64,000 nucleotides of DNA from Leeuwenhoekiella marinoflava DSM 3653 (GTDB taxonomy: Bacteria; Bacteroidota; Bacteroidia; Flavobacteriales; Flavobacteriaceae). The position numbers and the translations under genes were made by a program. The number at the start of each line of letters is the position of its first letter. The stretch's first letter is position 1. The stretch is taken from assembly GCF_900129005.1 (NCBI RefSeq), contig NZ_FQUN01000006.1, positions 1 through 64,000 on the forward strand, given 5' to 3'. Below are positions 16,442-24,959 of the stretch, in pieces. The notes below the pieces were generated by a model. That model was given only the letters and a program-made list of their open reading frames with translations, ran no database searches and was not told the DNA's origin.

Positions 16442-18574
16442 ATGGAATTTAAAATTAGTCCCTCTATAGGGGTTGCAAGATTGGGAAACAGCAAAAAACA
16501 GTTTTGCCTTTCACCTGATGAAATAGGAGGCCTTCCCTATGAAGCTGATGCTTCTGGGAACAAGTTGGGACCTATAAAAAACTTTAAAGATGATCAAAGT
16601 CAAGTACGAAAACAAGGACAACTATTTAAAGTTTTTAACGCAGATGGTGAAGAACTAACTTCAAACTCACCTAACATTGCTTCAATAGAATGGACGGTTC
16701 ATTTGGCCAACAAAAAAGCAGCATGGTATCAATACAGTGAGCTTGAAGGTAATTTACTCTATGGTAAAGAAAACAGTTATAAAAACCGAAATGTGCCATT
16801 CAGAAATGCCTCTATAAAAGGAGAGCGCGAAAGACAAACACTGATCATTGATCCAGGACCAAGAAGTGTTTGTGGTCCAAATCAAAGCGTTACGTTCGAT
16901 CAACCTTCAGTTCCAAAAGGATACCCTGCTCAATTTCCACCATCAAAAGTCTCCTCTGGAACACCGATTACAACTTTAGGTGACCTTAAAACTGACAACG
17001 AAGGTAGACTTATTGTTTTAGGTGGTTGTGGGCATGCTGGAGGGAATGAACCGCTAACGAGTTATGGAGGATCTGACACTTGGCATGATGATACCGCAGA
17101 TGGCCCCGTGTACTGTACAATTACTTTTAAAGATAGTTCAGAACCTATTACACTTCAAGCTTGGGTCATTATAGGTTCTCCAGACTTTGCTCCAGAAATT
17201 GTTAACATTTCAACGCTTAGCGACAGTATGTTTGATGTTGGCGTTAGATACTTTAATCTCATGCCTGGTATGTGCAATCGAGGAGTTTTCAATACAGCGT
17301 TTAAGGTAAATTTTCAAAGGGATATTTTACCTATTATTAAACGTTTTGCGGGCTACCAATGGGTGGCTAATGTACAACCCATGATGGCATTCACTGCGAA
17401 CTTAATTGATTTATCAGATCCGAGTGAAGAGAATAGAAAAAATAGGGAAAACTACTTCTCCTATTTCAGACGTCCCAACGATAAATCTGATTCTTCGCCT
17501 GACCAACCTCAATCTGAGTTGTTTAAAATGAATGGTGATGATTCTTTTCCTATGATGCCATTAAACTCCGGTAGTAACTCGGTAAGTAACGAGACGATTG
17601 TTAAGTTTTTGGCATTAAATGATACGCAATACTTTATGTTTCAACAATGGGCAAATGGAAACTTTGAAAACAATCCTTCATTCGAACCGCTACCTGTCAG
17701 TAAGGAGGATCAGGCAAGTATAGGCAATTGTGTGGGGCTACCGATGTGCCCGGGTATTGAGGTTACTTGGAGTGTTCAAAACCCAGCGATTTATTCAGCT
17801 CCATATAGTATTTCAGATCAAAGAGGTCTTGGTGGCTATTACAACTCAGGTCTTACCCCTTCAAGAGATGAATGTGAAGGAGGTGGTTGTGAACCAGGAG
17901 ATTTAACTAAAAGAATGGCATGTCCTTGGCAGGCAGATTTTTTTCAGTGTACAGTTCAGCCAGTAAACTTTACGAATCCGGCTTTCAATAAAGACCAAAG
18001 AACCACCAGAGAAGAGATCAATACCACAGATACTTGGAAGGAATCTAAAACGACCTATCAAGACAACCAAACCTACATTAATGATCCTATCAACGAACCC
18101 TTACCTCCAACGTATTATTCGTATTGGTGGCCACCACAAAGCCCATGGGATGTACTAACTGGAGAAACTACTTTAGAAGGGCAGATGCAATCCAATTTAC
18201 CAGCAGGTCAACAAATGAACTACGCACGAGGAATCAACAGTTTTGTTCAAATGGTAGAACACTGGTCTGCATTGGCCTTTATTAGAAATACAAATTCACA
18301 GGATAAGGGGTTCCCGTATTTTGCAGAAACTGAACGAACAAACGAGCTATTCTCATTTCAAGAATATGGTGTTGGTCAGGTTAGTGGTAATGGAGATGAT
18401 AATGGCACAACTATGCCCGTATTTTATATCGAACAAAATCTAAAAAAAATAAAGAGTAAAAATAAGAGAGCTAAAAAACTAGTGGCTTTTCTTGAGGAAC
18501 GTGCCTTTAAACCAATTACCGTTAATAGAGAAGAATTAGGCTCTCCTCGCTCTGGTACTAGAATGAGACGTTAA
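16442..18574 (+). CDS. lodA: LodA/GoxA-type quinoprotein amino-acid oxidase
   Basis: 710 residues, close to Marinomonas LodA (726). The start SPSIGVARLGNS, the GGCGHAGGNEPL segment and FAGYQWVANVQPMMAF are family hallmarks. LodA-type enzymes use a cysteine tryptophylquinone (CTQ) made from their own side chains. NCVGLPMCPGIEVTW offers the Cys and YYSYWWPPQSPWDVL the Trp, in the right order and spacing. They oxidise a free amino acid (lysine in LodA, glycine in GoxA) and release hydrogen peroxide and ammonia. Known members are exported without a classical signal, and none is seen here. It overlaps lodB by one base (TAATG), so the two are translationally coupled. Which amino acid is used cannot be read from the sequence. 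Confidence 0.92.
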   Translation: MEFKISPSIGVARLGNSKKQFCLSPDEIGGLPYEADASGNKLGPIKNFKDDQSQVRKQGQLFKVFNADGEELTSNSPNIASIEWTVHLANKKAAWYQYSELEGNLLYGKENSYKNRNVPFRNASIKGERERQTLIIDPGPRSVCGPNQSVTFDQPSVPKGYPAQFPPSKVSSGTPITTLGDLKTDNEGRLIVLGGCGHAGGNEPLTSYGGSDTWHDDTADGPVYCTITFKDSSEPITLQAWVIIGSPDFAPEIVNISTLSDSMFDVGVRYFNLMPGMCNRGVFNTAFKVNFQRDILPIIKRFAGYQWVANVQPMMAFTANLIDLSDPSEENRKNRENYFSYFRRPNDKSDSSPDQPQSELFKMNGDDSFPMMPLNSGSNSVSNETIVKFLALNDTQYFMFQQWANGNFENNPSFEPLPVSKEDQASIGNCVGLPMCPGIEVTWSVQNPAIYSAPYSISDQRGLGGYYNSGLTPSRDECEGGGCEPGDLTKRMACPWQADFFQCTVQPVNFTNPAFNKDQRTTREEINTTDTWKESKTTYQDNQTYINDPINEPLPPTYYSYWWPPQSPWDVLTGETTLEGQMQSNLPAGQQMNYARGINSFVQMVEHWSALAFIRNTNSQDKGFPYFAETERTNELFSFQEYGVGQVSGNGDDNGTTMPVFYIEQNLKKIKSKNKRAKKLVAFLEERAFKPITVNREELGSPRSGTRMRR

Positions 18575-19683
18575 TGCCAGATTCTATGATACAAACAGAT
18601 GTGCTTATTGTTGGTGGAGGCCCCGGTGGAGCCTCTGCCGCATTAAGTTTATTAAACAATTCTAATTACAGTGTGACTATAATTGAGCAGTCTGATTTTA
18701 ATACAACGCGAGTAGGAGAACACGTTTCTTCGAGCATATTTGATTTAATCGACTATTTAAAGTTAAGTAAGAGCGATTTCAGACAAGATAGTTTTATACC
18801 TGCTTATGCGAGTAAAGCGTATTGGGGAAGTGATCAAGTACGTTCAGTCAACTCTATATTCACCACAGAGGAGGCTACTTTTCAGTTGGATCGAGAAAAG
18901 TTTGATTTTAAGTTGATCGAAACCGCAGCTGAAAGGGGGGCTACCATTTACCCAAGAACAAAATGTTTAGATTACAAACAGCTACTTGACAAAAGTTGGA
19001 ACGTATCACTCAGTCATCCTACTGAAGGTAAATTTGAGATTCACGCAAATTATCTGGTTGATGCTTCCGGTAGATCAGCCAATGTTTGCCGTAAGGTCGG
19101 TGGTATTTTGCGAAAAAATGATTCATTAATAGCCGTAGGGATGTTTTTAGATTTGAATGGAGAATCCAGGAAATTTCAACAAATCTTAGAATCAGTTGAA
19201 TTAGGTTGGTGGTATGTTGCTTGTCTACCAGATGATCAAATGGTGATCACATTTTTCTCTGATGCCGACATTATTTCCGAGAACAAAATCCATCAACTTA
19301 ATCAGTGGACCCAATTACTGCAACAGAGTAATCAGGTAAAGAATTGTCTACCTAACAGACAACCTTTTTCAGATAAATTGTGGATAAGAAACGCACAAAC
19401 TCAGATAAGCGATTCTAAAGCCATAGAACGTTTTATATCCGTTGGAGACGCAGCTGTATCTTTTGATCCTATTTCTTCTATGGGTATTGGTTTTTCTATA
19501 AGTTCGGCAATCTACGCAGCAAAGCATATTGGACAAGAACTTGAAAAAGGCATTTCAACCAGTGACCTATATCAAGAAGATCTTTTGCAGAATTTTAACC
19601 GTTACCTTCAGATAAAATCAAGGTATTACAAAGAAGAAAGCAGGTGGCCATCTTCAAAATTTTGGAAAAGGAGAAATCAATAA
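18574..19683 (+). CDS. lodB: LodB-type flavoprotein required for quinone-cofactor formation
   Basis: This 369-residue FAD-dependent oxidoreductase resembles tryptophan halogenase/geranylgeranyl-reductase-like proteins. The dinucleotide-binding GGGPGG lies at residues 14-19, and the FAD motif VGDAAVSFDPISSMGIG in the C-terminal third. LodB is established as the enzyme that modifies LodA in the cytoplasm to generate CTQ. The start at 18574 overlaps the lodA stop (TAATG); an ATG at 18586 is an alternative. Without this gene the oxidase would be inactive, so the pair forms one functional unit. Confidence 0.9.
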   Translation: MPDSMIQTDVLIVGGGPGGASAALSLLNNSNYSVTIIEQSDFNTTRVGEHVSSSIFDLIDYLKLSKSDFRQDSFIPAYASKAYWGSDQVRSVNSIFTTEEATFQLDREKFDFKLIETAAERGATIYPRTKCLDYKQLLDKSWNVSLSHPTEGKFEIHANYLVDASGRSANVCRKVGGILRKNDSLIAVGMFLDLNGESRKFQQILESVELGWWYVACLPDDQMVITFFSDADIISENKIHQLNQWTQLLQQSNQVKNCLPNRQPFSDKLWIRNAQTQISDSKAIERFISVGDAAVSFDPISSMGIGFSISSAIYAAKHIGQELEKGISTSDLYQEDLLQNFNRYLQIKSRYYKEESRWPSSKFWKRRNQ

Positions 19684-20113
19684 TAAAATGTACCTGGCAA
19701 TTGTAGCCGCTATAAAAGCCTATGAAATCTAAAAAGACCAACTTAAATAAGCCCCCGTTGGCGGGAGTTTCTAATGCGTATTTATATGTAGCATAATGCC
19801 AATTCAGCTTTAACTCAATAGCTGTCAAAAATTGATTTCGCTGCCGCTCCAAAATTTAGGTTTTGCTCTATTTTAGAAGGTCTTTTAAAAGCAGTTTATT
19901 AAAGACAGGTTATTTCCTCTTGACAAAGCCTTGTAAATAAGATATATTTACTCACATAAGATAAGAGGCCTTTAGCTTAGCCGGCAAATAGCAGGCTAGG
20001 AGAAAAGCTTCTTTTTAACCGACAAGTTTGATCTTAACGAGTAGCTTGCCCTACTACCTGCCGCGAGTACTATGTGCTGCAACGATTCCATTTTAAACAT
20101 TCCCAGAGTTCCA

Positions 20114-20168
20114 TTCACCCAAGGTTCACCCGTAGTTCACCCGAGGTTCACCCGCGTTTCACCCGGGG
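20114..20168. repeat. Tandem repeat, five 11-base units TTCACCCnnnn
   Basis: Units start at 20114, 20125, 20136, 20147 and 20158: TTCACCCAAGG, TTCACCCGTAG, TTCACCCGAGG, TTCACCCGCGT and TTCACCCGGGG. The first seven bases are constant and the last four vary. The last unit is also the start of the dispersed repeat copy, so the array seems to have grown from that edge. Confidence 0.85.
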
Positions 20169-20240
20169 ATAGAGCATAGCAAAAGCAGGGTAACGGTATA
20201 CTAAAGCTATGGGAACGGCAGGGTAGCGGTTCTCATACAC
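20158..20240. repeat. Dispersed intergenic repeat, copy 2
   Basis: This copy aligns without gaps to 13378-13460 over 83 bases, 65 identical by eye. Shared cores are GCAAAAGCAGGGTA and GCTATGGGA. It adjoins the 11-base tandem array. Confidence 0.6.
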
Positions 20241-20469
20241 TAGTTGTGGATGCAATGCTACCATTTTCAAGAAACGCAATTCCTAAAATTCCAATACGAT
20301 AAGCTGTTTTAAATAGCATGGTTATTTCGGAGAAATTTGATCCGGGTTTAGATTTCATATACTAAGATGAGTTTTGAATAGCAGATGACCCGATCCAAAA
20401 TAGCTATATTTTTTTGTGGTTTACGGGACTCTGTAAACTACTTCTAAGATTGAGTAAATTTTAGTCAAA

Positions 20470-20726
20470 ATGGAAAAAATACATCAATATCACTCGGAAA
20501 TCATTTTGAGGATTTTATCAGAGAAGAAGTAAATTTTGGAAGGTATGGTTCGGTCAGGGAAGTTATTCGTTTAGCATTACGTTTATTAGAACATGAAGAA
20601 AAAAAGGAAAGAGAACTGATTAAGGCTCTCGAACTTGGAGAAAATAGTGGATTTGTTGAAAATTTTGACCCGAAACAAAACTTGACTGAACCGGTTCTTA
20701 GTCGGTCAGCCTGCTATGAGGATTAG
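20470..20726 (+). pseudogene. parD: ParD-type antitoxin gene with a one-base frameshift
   Basis: ATG at 20470 is followed by GG and a run of six A. With seven A the frame would read MEKNTSISLG, the classic ParD start. After the run, an open frame continues: SLGNHFEDFIREEVNFGRYG, then SVREVIRLALRLLEHEEKKE, then LELGENSGFVENFDPKQNL, to a TAG at 20724. These are the ribbon-helix-helix and C-terminal toxin-binding parts of ParD, antitoxin of ParE. As read, the gene cannot be translated from its own ATG. The normal C-terminus is replaced by a short unrelated tail, and no intact parE follows. Slippage or a sequencing error in the A run are both possible. Confidence 0.75.
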
Positions 20727-20756
20727 TTTGTTTTAGAGTGTTTTATTTTAAGGGAA

Positions 20757-20801
20757 GTCTACAAATATAGTTTTGAGGGATTAAGTGATTCTTGAAACTA
20801 C
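20757..20801 (+). pseudogene. Possible fragment of a ParE toxin gene
   Basis: Thirty bases after the parD remnant, the frame VYKYSFEGLSDS ends in a stop. It resembles the 'IYKYSFExFG' segment near the N-terminus of ParE toxins. The fragment is short, so the assignment rests mainly on its place directly after parD. Confidence 0.35.
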
Positions 20802-20913
20802 TTCTAAAACAAATTTCTATTTTTATAAACACAATTCTAAAGGGTTGATATCCTGTAAATTTTGAGGAGATATAATAAGTTATGTACAAGCTGAAAAAAT
20901 TGCTCACCTAAAA

Positions 20914-21477
20914 ATGAACATCGACAATATTCTGGACAAAATACATCCAATTAACGCTTCATCTAAACTCAAATTGATTGAGAGTTTTGAGGAAATAAGT
21001 CTTCCAAAAAATCAACTAATAATACGTTCGGACAAGGTTGAAAAAAACATCTATTTTATAAAAAGGGGAATTGCACGTACTTTTTCAAATACCGATGACA
21101 TTGAAGTTATGATTGCTTTTGGCGAAGAAGGCGACACCATCATTTCACTAAAAAGCTATATTCTTAACCAAAAAGGGTATGAAAATATAGAATTATTGGA
21201 AGACTGTGAACTCTATAAAATTAATGCTACAAATCTTCAAAATTTATTCTCAATAGATATTGATATTGCAAATTGGGGCAGAAAATTTGCCGAACAAGAA
21301 CTTATAAAAGCCGAACAAAGATTTATATCAAATCAACTCGGAACAGCAACAGAACGCTACATAGAACTCTTAAAAAAACATCCAACTTTAATACAACGAG
21401 TTTCACTTGGTCTCATCGCTTCCTATTTGGGTATCACACAAGTAAGTTTAAGTAGAATACGAGCAAATATTACATAA
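20914..21477 (+). CDS. Crp/Fnr-family regulator next to a SugE-like exporter
   Basis: 187 residues: an N-terminal cyclic-nucleotide-binding-like beta barrel (LPKNQLIIRSDKVEKNIYFI, FIKRGIARTF) and a C-terminal winged helix ending SLGLIASYLGITQVSLSRIR. The consensus phosphate-binding cassette for cAMP is absent, as in most short Bacteroidota Crp/Fnr proteins, so the ligand is unknown. The exporter gene follows after 72 bases. The spacer holds TTTGTCCAAA (21531-21540), a small dyad that could be its operator. I infer local control of the exporter and acetyltransferases downstream. Confidence 0.85.
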   Translation: MNIDNILDKIHPINASSKLKLIESFEEISLPKNQLIIRSDKVEKNIYFIKRGIARTFSNTDDIEVMIAFGEEGDTIISLKSYILNQKGYENIELLEDCELYKINATNLQNLFSIDIDIANWGRKFAEQELIKAEQRFISNQLGTATERYIELLKKHPTLIQRVSLGLIASYLGITQVSLSRIRANIT

Positions 21478-21549
21478 GTTTTATTTTTTATCATTTGTTA
21501 AATTTTTCTTCAAACCTTATTAAGACCTTTGTCCAAAGTTTAGAAAATA

Positions 21550-21879
21550 ATGAATTGGATACTTTTGGTTATTGCAGGATTGTTTGAAGTTGCCTTTGCA
21601 TTTTGTTTGGGAAAAGCAAAAGAAACATCGGGAAATGAAATGTATCTATGGCATGCTGGTTTTTTAGTTACACTTACAATTAGTATGGGGCTTTTAATTA
21701 AAGCCACTCAAACATTACCAATAGGCACTGCTTATGCAATTTGGACAGGAATTGGAGCAGTTGGTACTGTTCTCGTAGGCATATTTATATTTAAAGAACC
21801 TGCAACATTTCTGCGAATACTATTTCTCACAACATTAATCGCTTCAATCGTTGGATTAAAAGCAGTATCATCAAATTAA
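21550..21879 (+). CDS. SMR-family exporter, SugE/Gdx-like
   Basis: 109 residues with four transmembrane helices. Glu13 in GLFEVAFAFCLGK is the essential central carboxylate of small multidrug resistance dimers. LPIGTAYAIWTGIGAVGTV in helix 3 is the signature that separates the SugE/Gdx branch from EmrE-type pumps. Gdx members export guanidinium in exchange for protons, while others export quaternary ammonium compounds. No guanidine riboswitch was visible upstream, and the neighbour is a Crp/Fnr regulator, so the substrate stays open. Acts as a dimer in the inner membrane. Confidence 0.85.
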   Translation: MNWILLVIAGLFEVAFAFCLGKAKETSGNEMYLWHAGFLVTLTISMGLLIKATQTLPIGTAYAIWTGIGAVGTVLVGIFIFKEPATFLRILFLTTLIASIVGLKAVSSN

Positions 21880-21894
21880 ATAGCATTTCAAAAA

Positions 21895-22356
21895 ATGAAT
21901 ATAACCATAAGAAAAGCCATAGAATCTGATTCAGGCGGAATTTGGAAACTGATGAAAGAGTTAGCCATTTTTGAAAAATATATTGACTCATTTGCTATTA
22001 CGCCCGAAATCGTCAGAGAACGCGGATTTAAAAAAAATCCACCTGACTTTTCTTGCTTGGTTGCAGATGACAATCAAAAAATAGCAGGAATTTTGGTTTA
22101 TTATTATTTGCCGTTTACAGCACAAAACAAACCTGCCATATTCATAAAAGAACTTTATGTCGACACAACTTACAGAGGGCATAAAATTGGCGAAAAATTG
22201 ATGCTGGCTCTCAAAGAAGAAGCGGTTATAAATAATTGTGAGCAAATAAAATGGACTGTTGCACCTTGGAACGAAGGTGGAATAAGGTTTTACAATAAAT
22301 TGGGAGCCAAAGAAAACAACGATTGGCTAAACTATGAATGGAATTTAGACCACTGA
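21895..22356 (+). CDS. GNAT acetyltransferase, diamine/SSAT-like
   Basis: 153 residues with the GNAT core: acetyl-CoA-binding YRGHKIGEKLM, IKELYVDTTYRG in the central strand, and IRFYNKLGA near the end. The N-terminal LMKELAIFEKY segment resembles spermidine/thialysine acetyltransferases. It would transfer acetyl from acetyl-CoA to an amine in the cytoplasm. The gene is 15 bases after the exporter and 12 before a second GNAT gene. The set exporter + two amine acetyltransferases suggests detoxification of amines or guanidines, by inference. Confidence 0.85.
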   Translation: MNITIRKAIESDSGGIWKLMKELAIFEKYIDSFAITPEIVRERGFKKNPPDFSCLVADDNQKIAGILVYYYLPFTAQNKPAIFIKELYVDTTYRGHKIGEKLMLALKEEAVINNCEQIKWTVAPWNEGGIRFYNKLGAKENNDWLNYEWNLDH

Positions 22357-22368
22357 AATATAATCAAG

Positions 22369-22890
22369 ATGCAACAAATAACAGTAAGAAAAATAACGAC
22401 AGCTGACATTATCGAGCTTCAAAAAATTGGAAAATTAACTTTTAGCGAAACTTTTTCTTCAGGAAATAGTGAAGAAAATATGAAAGATTATTTGGAAGAT
22501 GGATTTTCAACAGAAAAACTGAGAGCAGAATTGACCGACCACAATGCTGAATTTTACTTTGCCGAGCTTAACGGAAAAACAATCGGATATTTAAAAGTAA
22601 ACGCAGGAGAATCACAGACCGAAATAAAAGATAACAATGCACTCGAAATTGAACGGATTTATGTGTTAAAAGAGTATCACGGAAAAAAAGTCGGACAAAT
22701 TCTTTATGACAAAGCAATTGAATTAGCAAATGAAAAAAATGTGGAATATGTTTGGTTGGGAGTTTGGGAAGAAAACCCAAGAGCAATCCGATTTTATGAG
22801 AAGAATGGATTTAAAGCGTTTGACAAACACGTTTTCAAACTCGGAAATGATGAACAAACTGACATAATGATGAAACTAAATCTGAATTAA
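22369..22890 (+). CDS. GNAT acetyltransferase, PaiA-like
   Basis: 173 residues. Motifs are LEIERIYVLKEYHGKKVGQI (acetyl-CoA site), WLGVWEENPRAIRFYEKNGF and LTFSETFSSGNSEENM near the N-terminus. The last is characteristic of PaiA-type polyamine N-acetyltransferases. It is the final gene of the Crp/Fnr-exporter-GNAT-GNAT run. Function: acetylation of spermidine or related amines, by family; not proven here. The A-rich wording and frequent GGCGAA/GCAGAA codons differ slightly from flanking genes and fit lateral acquisition of the run. Confidence 0.85.
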   Translation: MQQITVRKITTADIIELQKIGKLTFSETFSSGNSEENMKDYLEDGFSTEKLRAELTDHNAEFYFAELNGKTIGYLKVNAGESQTEIKDNNALEIERIYVLKEYHGKKVGQILYDKAIELANEKNVEYVWLGVWEENPRAIRFYEKNGFKAFDKHVFKLGNDEQTDIMMKLNLN

Positions 22891-22892
22891 AA

Positions 22893-22935
22893 AGCCAGCA
22901 GCTAACAATGGTAGCTTTGCACAAGCTTATAGTTT
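22893..22935. repeat. Gene-cassette-like tail after the GNAT genes
   Basis: The bases right after the GNAT stop (AGCCAGCAGCTAACAATGG, then TAGCTTTGCACAAGC) resemble the CTAACAATGG...GC tails I recall after cassette-like gene groups in Flavobacteriia. It is a single degenerate copy, and no integrase or second site was seen. Confidence 0.3.
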
Positions 22936-22954
22936 GTAAAAATAGAGATTGAAA

Positions 22955-22976
22955 TAAGCCGCTCAGAGCGGTTTTT
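22955..22976 (+). terminator. Terminator after the GNAT genes
   Basis: CCGCT (22959-22963) pairs with AGCGG (22967-22971) around CAG, with AAG before and TTTTT after. A sister hairpin with nearly the same stem stands at 40618-40640. Confidence 0.7.
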
Positions 22977-23556
22977 AGTTTTAGACCGTTCTTAAATCAG
23001 TAAAAAGCAGTACTATAAAATGTGGATGTTTAGGAGGATAAACAAGTAGCACTAGCAATCTGAAATAGCTATAAGCTTCGTTAGATTTACCAAACTATAT
23101 AAAACCAAGTAAGCAAGGCTTAAAACCTATTGGATAGCGTTGTTACTTCAACTACTTTTAAAGAATAAAAAAGTGGTTTTGAGATAGACCGCCGTCAGAT
23201 GAAATTAATTTTGAAAATTGAGACGGGGAAGGCTACACTTTGACCGAGGTTTTTATTGCTTTTATTCCATTGACTCTTTGTGAGGGAATATCGATTGGGG
23301 TTTGATAGGTTTTTTCAATCTTTTGAATGTTAAATATGAAATTGAATTTTTTGTCTTTGTCCACTTCAATAGCACCATTCCAAACACCTGTATATTCTAT
23401 GAAAGGATCATTAGTGTTAGAAAAAATAAACAGATTGTGATTATGCTTGTTTTCATAGTTTTGATTTTAAAAATTAGTGTAGGGCTTTCCTGACTGAAAT
23501 TTTTTCAGCATAATTATGATGTTGTTTTTTTAATAAAACTAGTCGGTGACTAGTGT
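22977..23556. other. Spacer containing a hydrolase remnant
   Basis: Between the terminator and the end of the membrane-protein gene on the minus strand there is no intact gene. The only coding trace is the hydrolase remnant at 23233-23456. The plus-strand frame at 23302-23493 is its shadow. Confidence 0.5.
23233..23456 (-). pseudogene. 5' remnant of a secreted alpha/beta-hydrolase-like gene
   Basis: On the minus strand, ATG at 23456 gives a signal peptide (MKTSIITICLFFLTLMIL) and then a stop. A shifted frame continues EYTGVWNGAIEVDKDKKFNF, later TYQTPIDIPSQRVNGIKAI, and ends at 23233. The order signal peptide, 'GxWxGAIEV', 'IDIPxQ' matches the N-terminal domain of exported Bacteroidota hydrolases. 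The catalytic domain is missing entirely. Confidence 0.5.
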
Positions 23557-24165
23557 TTAAGAAGATGTATCTTCAAGTTCTTCCAGAATGTGAGAAGCGG
23601 AATCCGTTACCCTTTTGTATTTGGCATAACCCCAAATGGAAAATAGAATTAGAAAAACCGCCATTATGGGAATATACCAATACAACAAATCGATGTTTGT
23701 AATAAATATATCCTTTCCTTTAAATACTTTGACTACAACAGGTAAACTGACTGCCAAAAGAATAAAATTGAGGTAGATACCCGTTTTTTGTATTAAAAGG
23801 AATTGCCTTTTCTTTTTAGTATAAGCGATAAAGGTATCTTTATAGGTGCTATTGGTTAAGTCGATACTTTTCATGTCACTAATAGAAAGTAGTACAACTA
23901 CTGGAAGTATGATTAAATAAAGGATGGTAAAAATACCGGAAGCTAACAAATACCAAGTATCCAACTCTGAAAATCGTGAAATGAGCAGAATGGCCACTAT
24001 GAAACAGATGACGGAGCCTATGCCTTCATACTTAGAAAGTATGCCTATTTTATTTTTATAACGTTCTTTAGTCATTTCCATAATTAGTTTATTGGTAAGT
24101 CTTTTTTGATTTTCCAATTGGTCGCTCATTTGAGACCAGGTCGCTTGCATTTCTTCGAGTTCCAT
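23557..24165 (-). CDS. Membrane protein paired with an ECF sigma factor
   Basis: 202 residues. A cytoplasmic coiled segment (MELEEMQATWSQMSDQLENQ) leads into four hydrophobic helices arranged as two pairs (SVICFIVAILLISRF, LLASGIFTILYLIILPVVVLL, then two more after residue 115). A short tail ends EDTSS. It begins 3 bases after the sigma factor stop and so is cotranscribed with it. Position suggests an anti-sigma factor or signal partner, although no zinc-binding HxxxCxxC motif is present. Unknown family otherwise. Confidence 0.72.
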   Translation of the reverse strand: MELEEMQATWSQMSDQLENQKRLTNKLIMEMTKERYKNKIGILSKYEGIGSVICFIVAILLISRFSELDTWYLLASGIFTILYLIILPVVVLLSISDMKSIDLTNSTYKDTFIAYTKKKRQFLLIQKTGIYLNFILLAVSLPVVVKVFKGKDIFITNIDLLYWYIPIMAVFLILFSIWGYAKYKRVTDSASHILEELEDTSS

Positions 24166-24168
24166 ACA

Positions 24169-24654
24169 TTATTTTTTGATTATCTTTTTGTTCAATTTTT
24201 CTTTTATCCTTGCCATACGTGTTCCTACATTACTGGCTGAAATACCAGTTATAGCTGCTATTTCTTCATACTTTTTTCCTTCTAAAAAGAGAAATATAAT
24301 TCCTTTATCCACCTCACCGAGAGTTTTGATGCTGGTATACAGGGTTTTAATGCGTTCTTCAAGAATTGGGTCGTAGTTTTCAGCTACGAGTACAATTCCA
24401 GCTAACGATGTTTTATGTCCTTTTCTTTTTTTGTTCTTTAAATGCAACAGGGCTGTATTTAGTGCTATGCGATATATCCAAGTACTTACTTTTGCATCAC
24501 TTCTAAATGTGTTGAAGCCCTTCCATAATTGATAGACAATTTCTTGGTACAAATCTTTCTGATCTTCTTTAGTATCGGCATACAACCTCATCATTTTGTA
24601 AAGGATGCTTTCGTTTTTCTGAATTATTTCTACAAATTCTTTTTCCTGTGGCAT
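24169..24654 (-). CDS. ECF-type RNA polymerase sigma factor
   Basis: 161 residues. Region 2 includes DLYQEIVYQLWKGFNTFRSD followed by STWIYRIALNTALLHLKN. Region 4 includes GKKYEEIAAITGISASNVGT and RMARIKEKL. This is the usual two-domain layout of an extracytoplasmic-function sigma factor. The next gene on the strand is a membrane protein 3 bases away, likely its regulator. Target genes are unknown. Confidence 0.9.
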   Translation of the reverse strand: MPQEKEFVEIIQKNESILYKMMRLYADTKEDQKDLYQEIVYQLWKGFNTFRSDAKVSTWIYRIALNTALLHLKNKKRKGHKTSLAGIVLVAENYDPILEERIKTLYTSIKTLGEVDKGIIFLFLEGKKYEEIAAITGISASNVGTRMARIKEKLNKKIIKK

Positions 24655-24959
24655 AAATTATTCGCTATACTCTATTAGTATCGCTTTTTTCAAAAAAGCA
24701 CAAAACATTTTATATTTTAATACTATTTTACATTCTTTAAAATTGACCTGTGCCTCTAAATTTAGTTTTGGAAAAGAATATTTCCACCATATTTTTCATA
24801 AAGTACAATGGAATAGCCCTAAATATTTAAAAGAGACGTTAGCGTTACTATTATCCCGATACTTATCCCTGATTTGGTTACAACGAACCTTGATTCTGAA
24901 ACATTTATCTTTTAAAGGGAGATGAATTTTGCATTGGTAAACTTAAAAGAAACAAAACA
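24655..24959. other. Divergent promoter spacer
   Basis: These 305 bases separate the sigma factor (minus) from the alpha/beta hydrolase (plus) and must hold both promoters. No box matching the consensus stood out. The 60-codon frame at 24743-24925 lacks protein-like character and was not accepted. Confidence 0.4.

Larger units (their letters stand above)
19684..20469. other. Spacer with repeats after lodB
   Basis: About 790 bases with no intact gene. A weak hairpin with arms CCCG/CGGG lies near 19752 and may end the lodAB transcript. The middle holds five 11-base tandem repeats (20114-20168) that run directly into the second copy of the dispersed repeat. The minus-strand frame at 19595-19852 overlaps lodB and has no protein-like features. 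Confidence 0.45.

Noticed and set aside
19595-19852. 85-codon minus-strand frame across the lodB end
   Set aside because: It overlaps the certain lodB gene and includes a weak hairpin.
21478-21549. Guanidine riboswitch in front of the SugE-like exporter
   Set aside because: The 72-base leader is too short and lacks the required stems and conserved loops.
24743-24925. 60-codon frame in the sigma/hydrolase spacer
   Set aside because: No conserved features; the spacer is a divergent promoter region.
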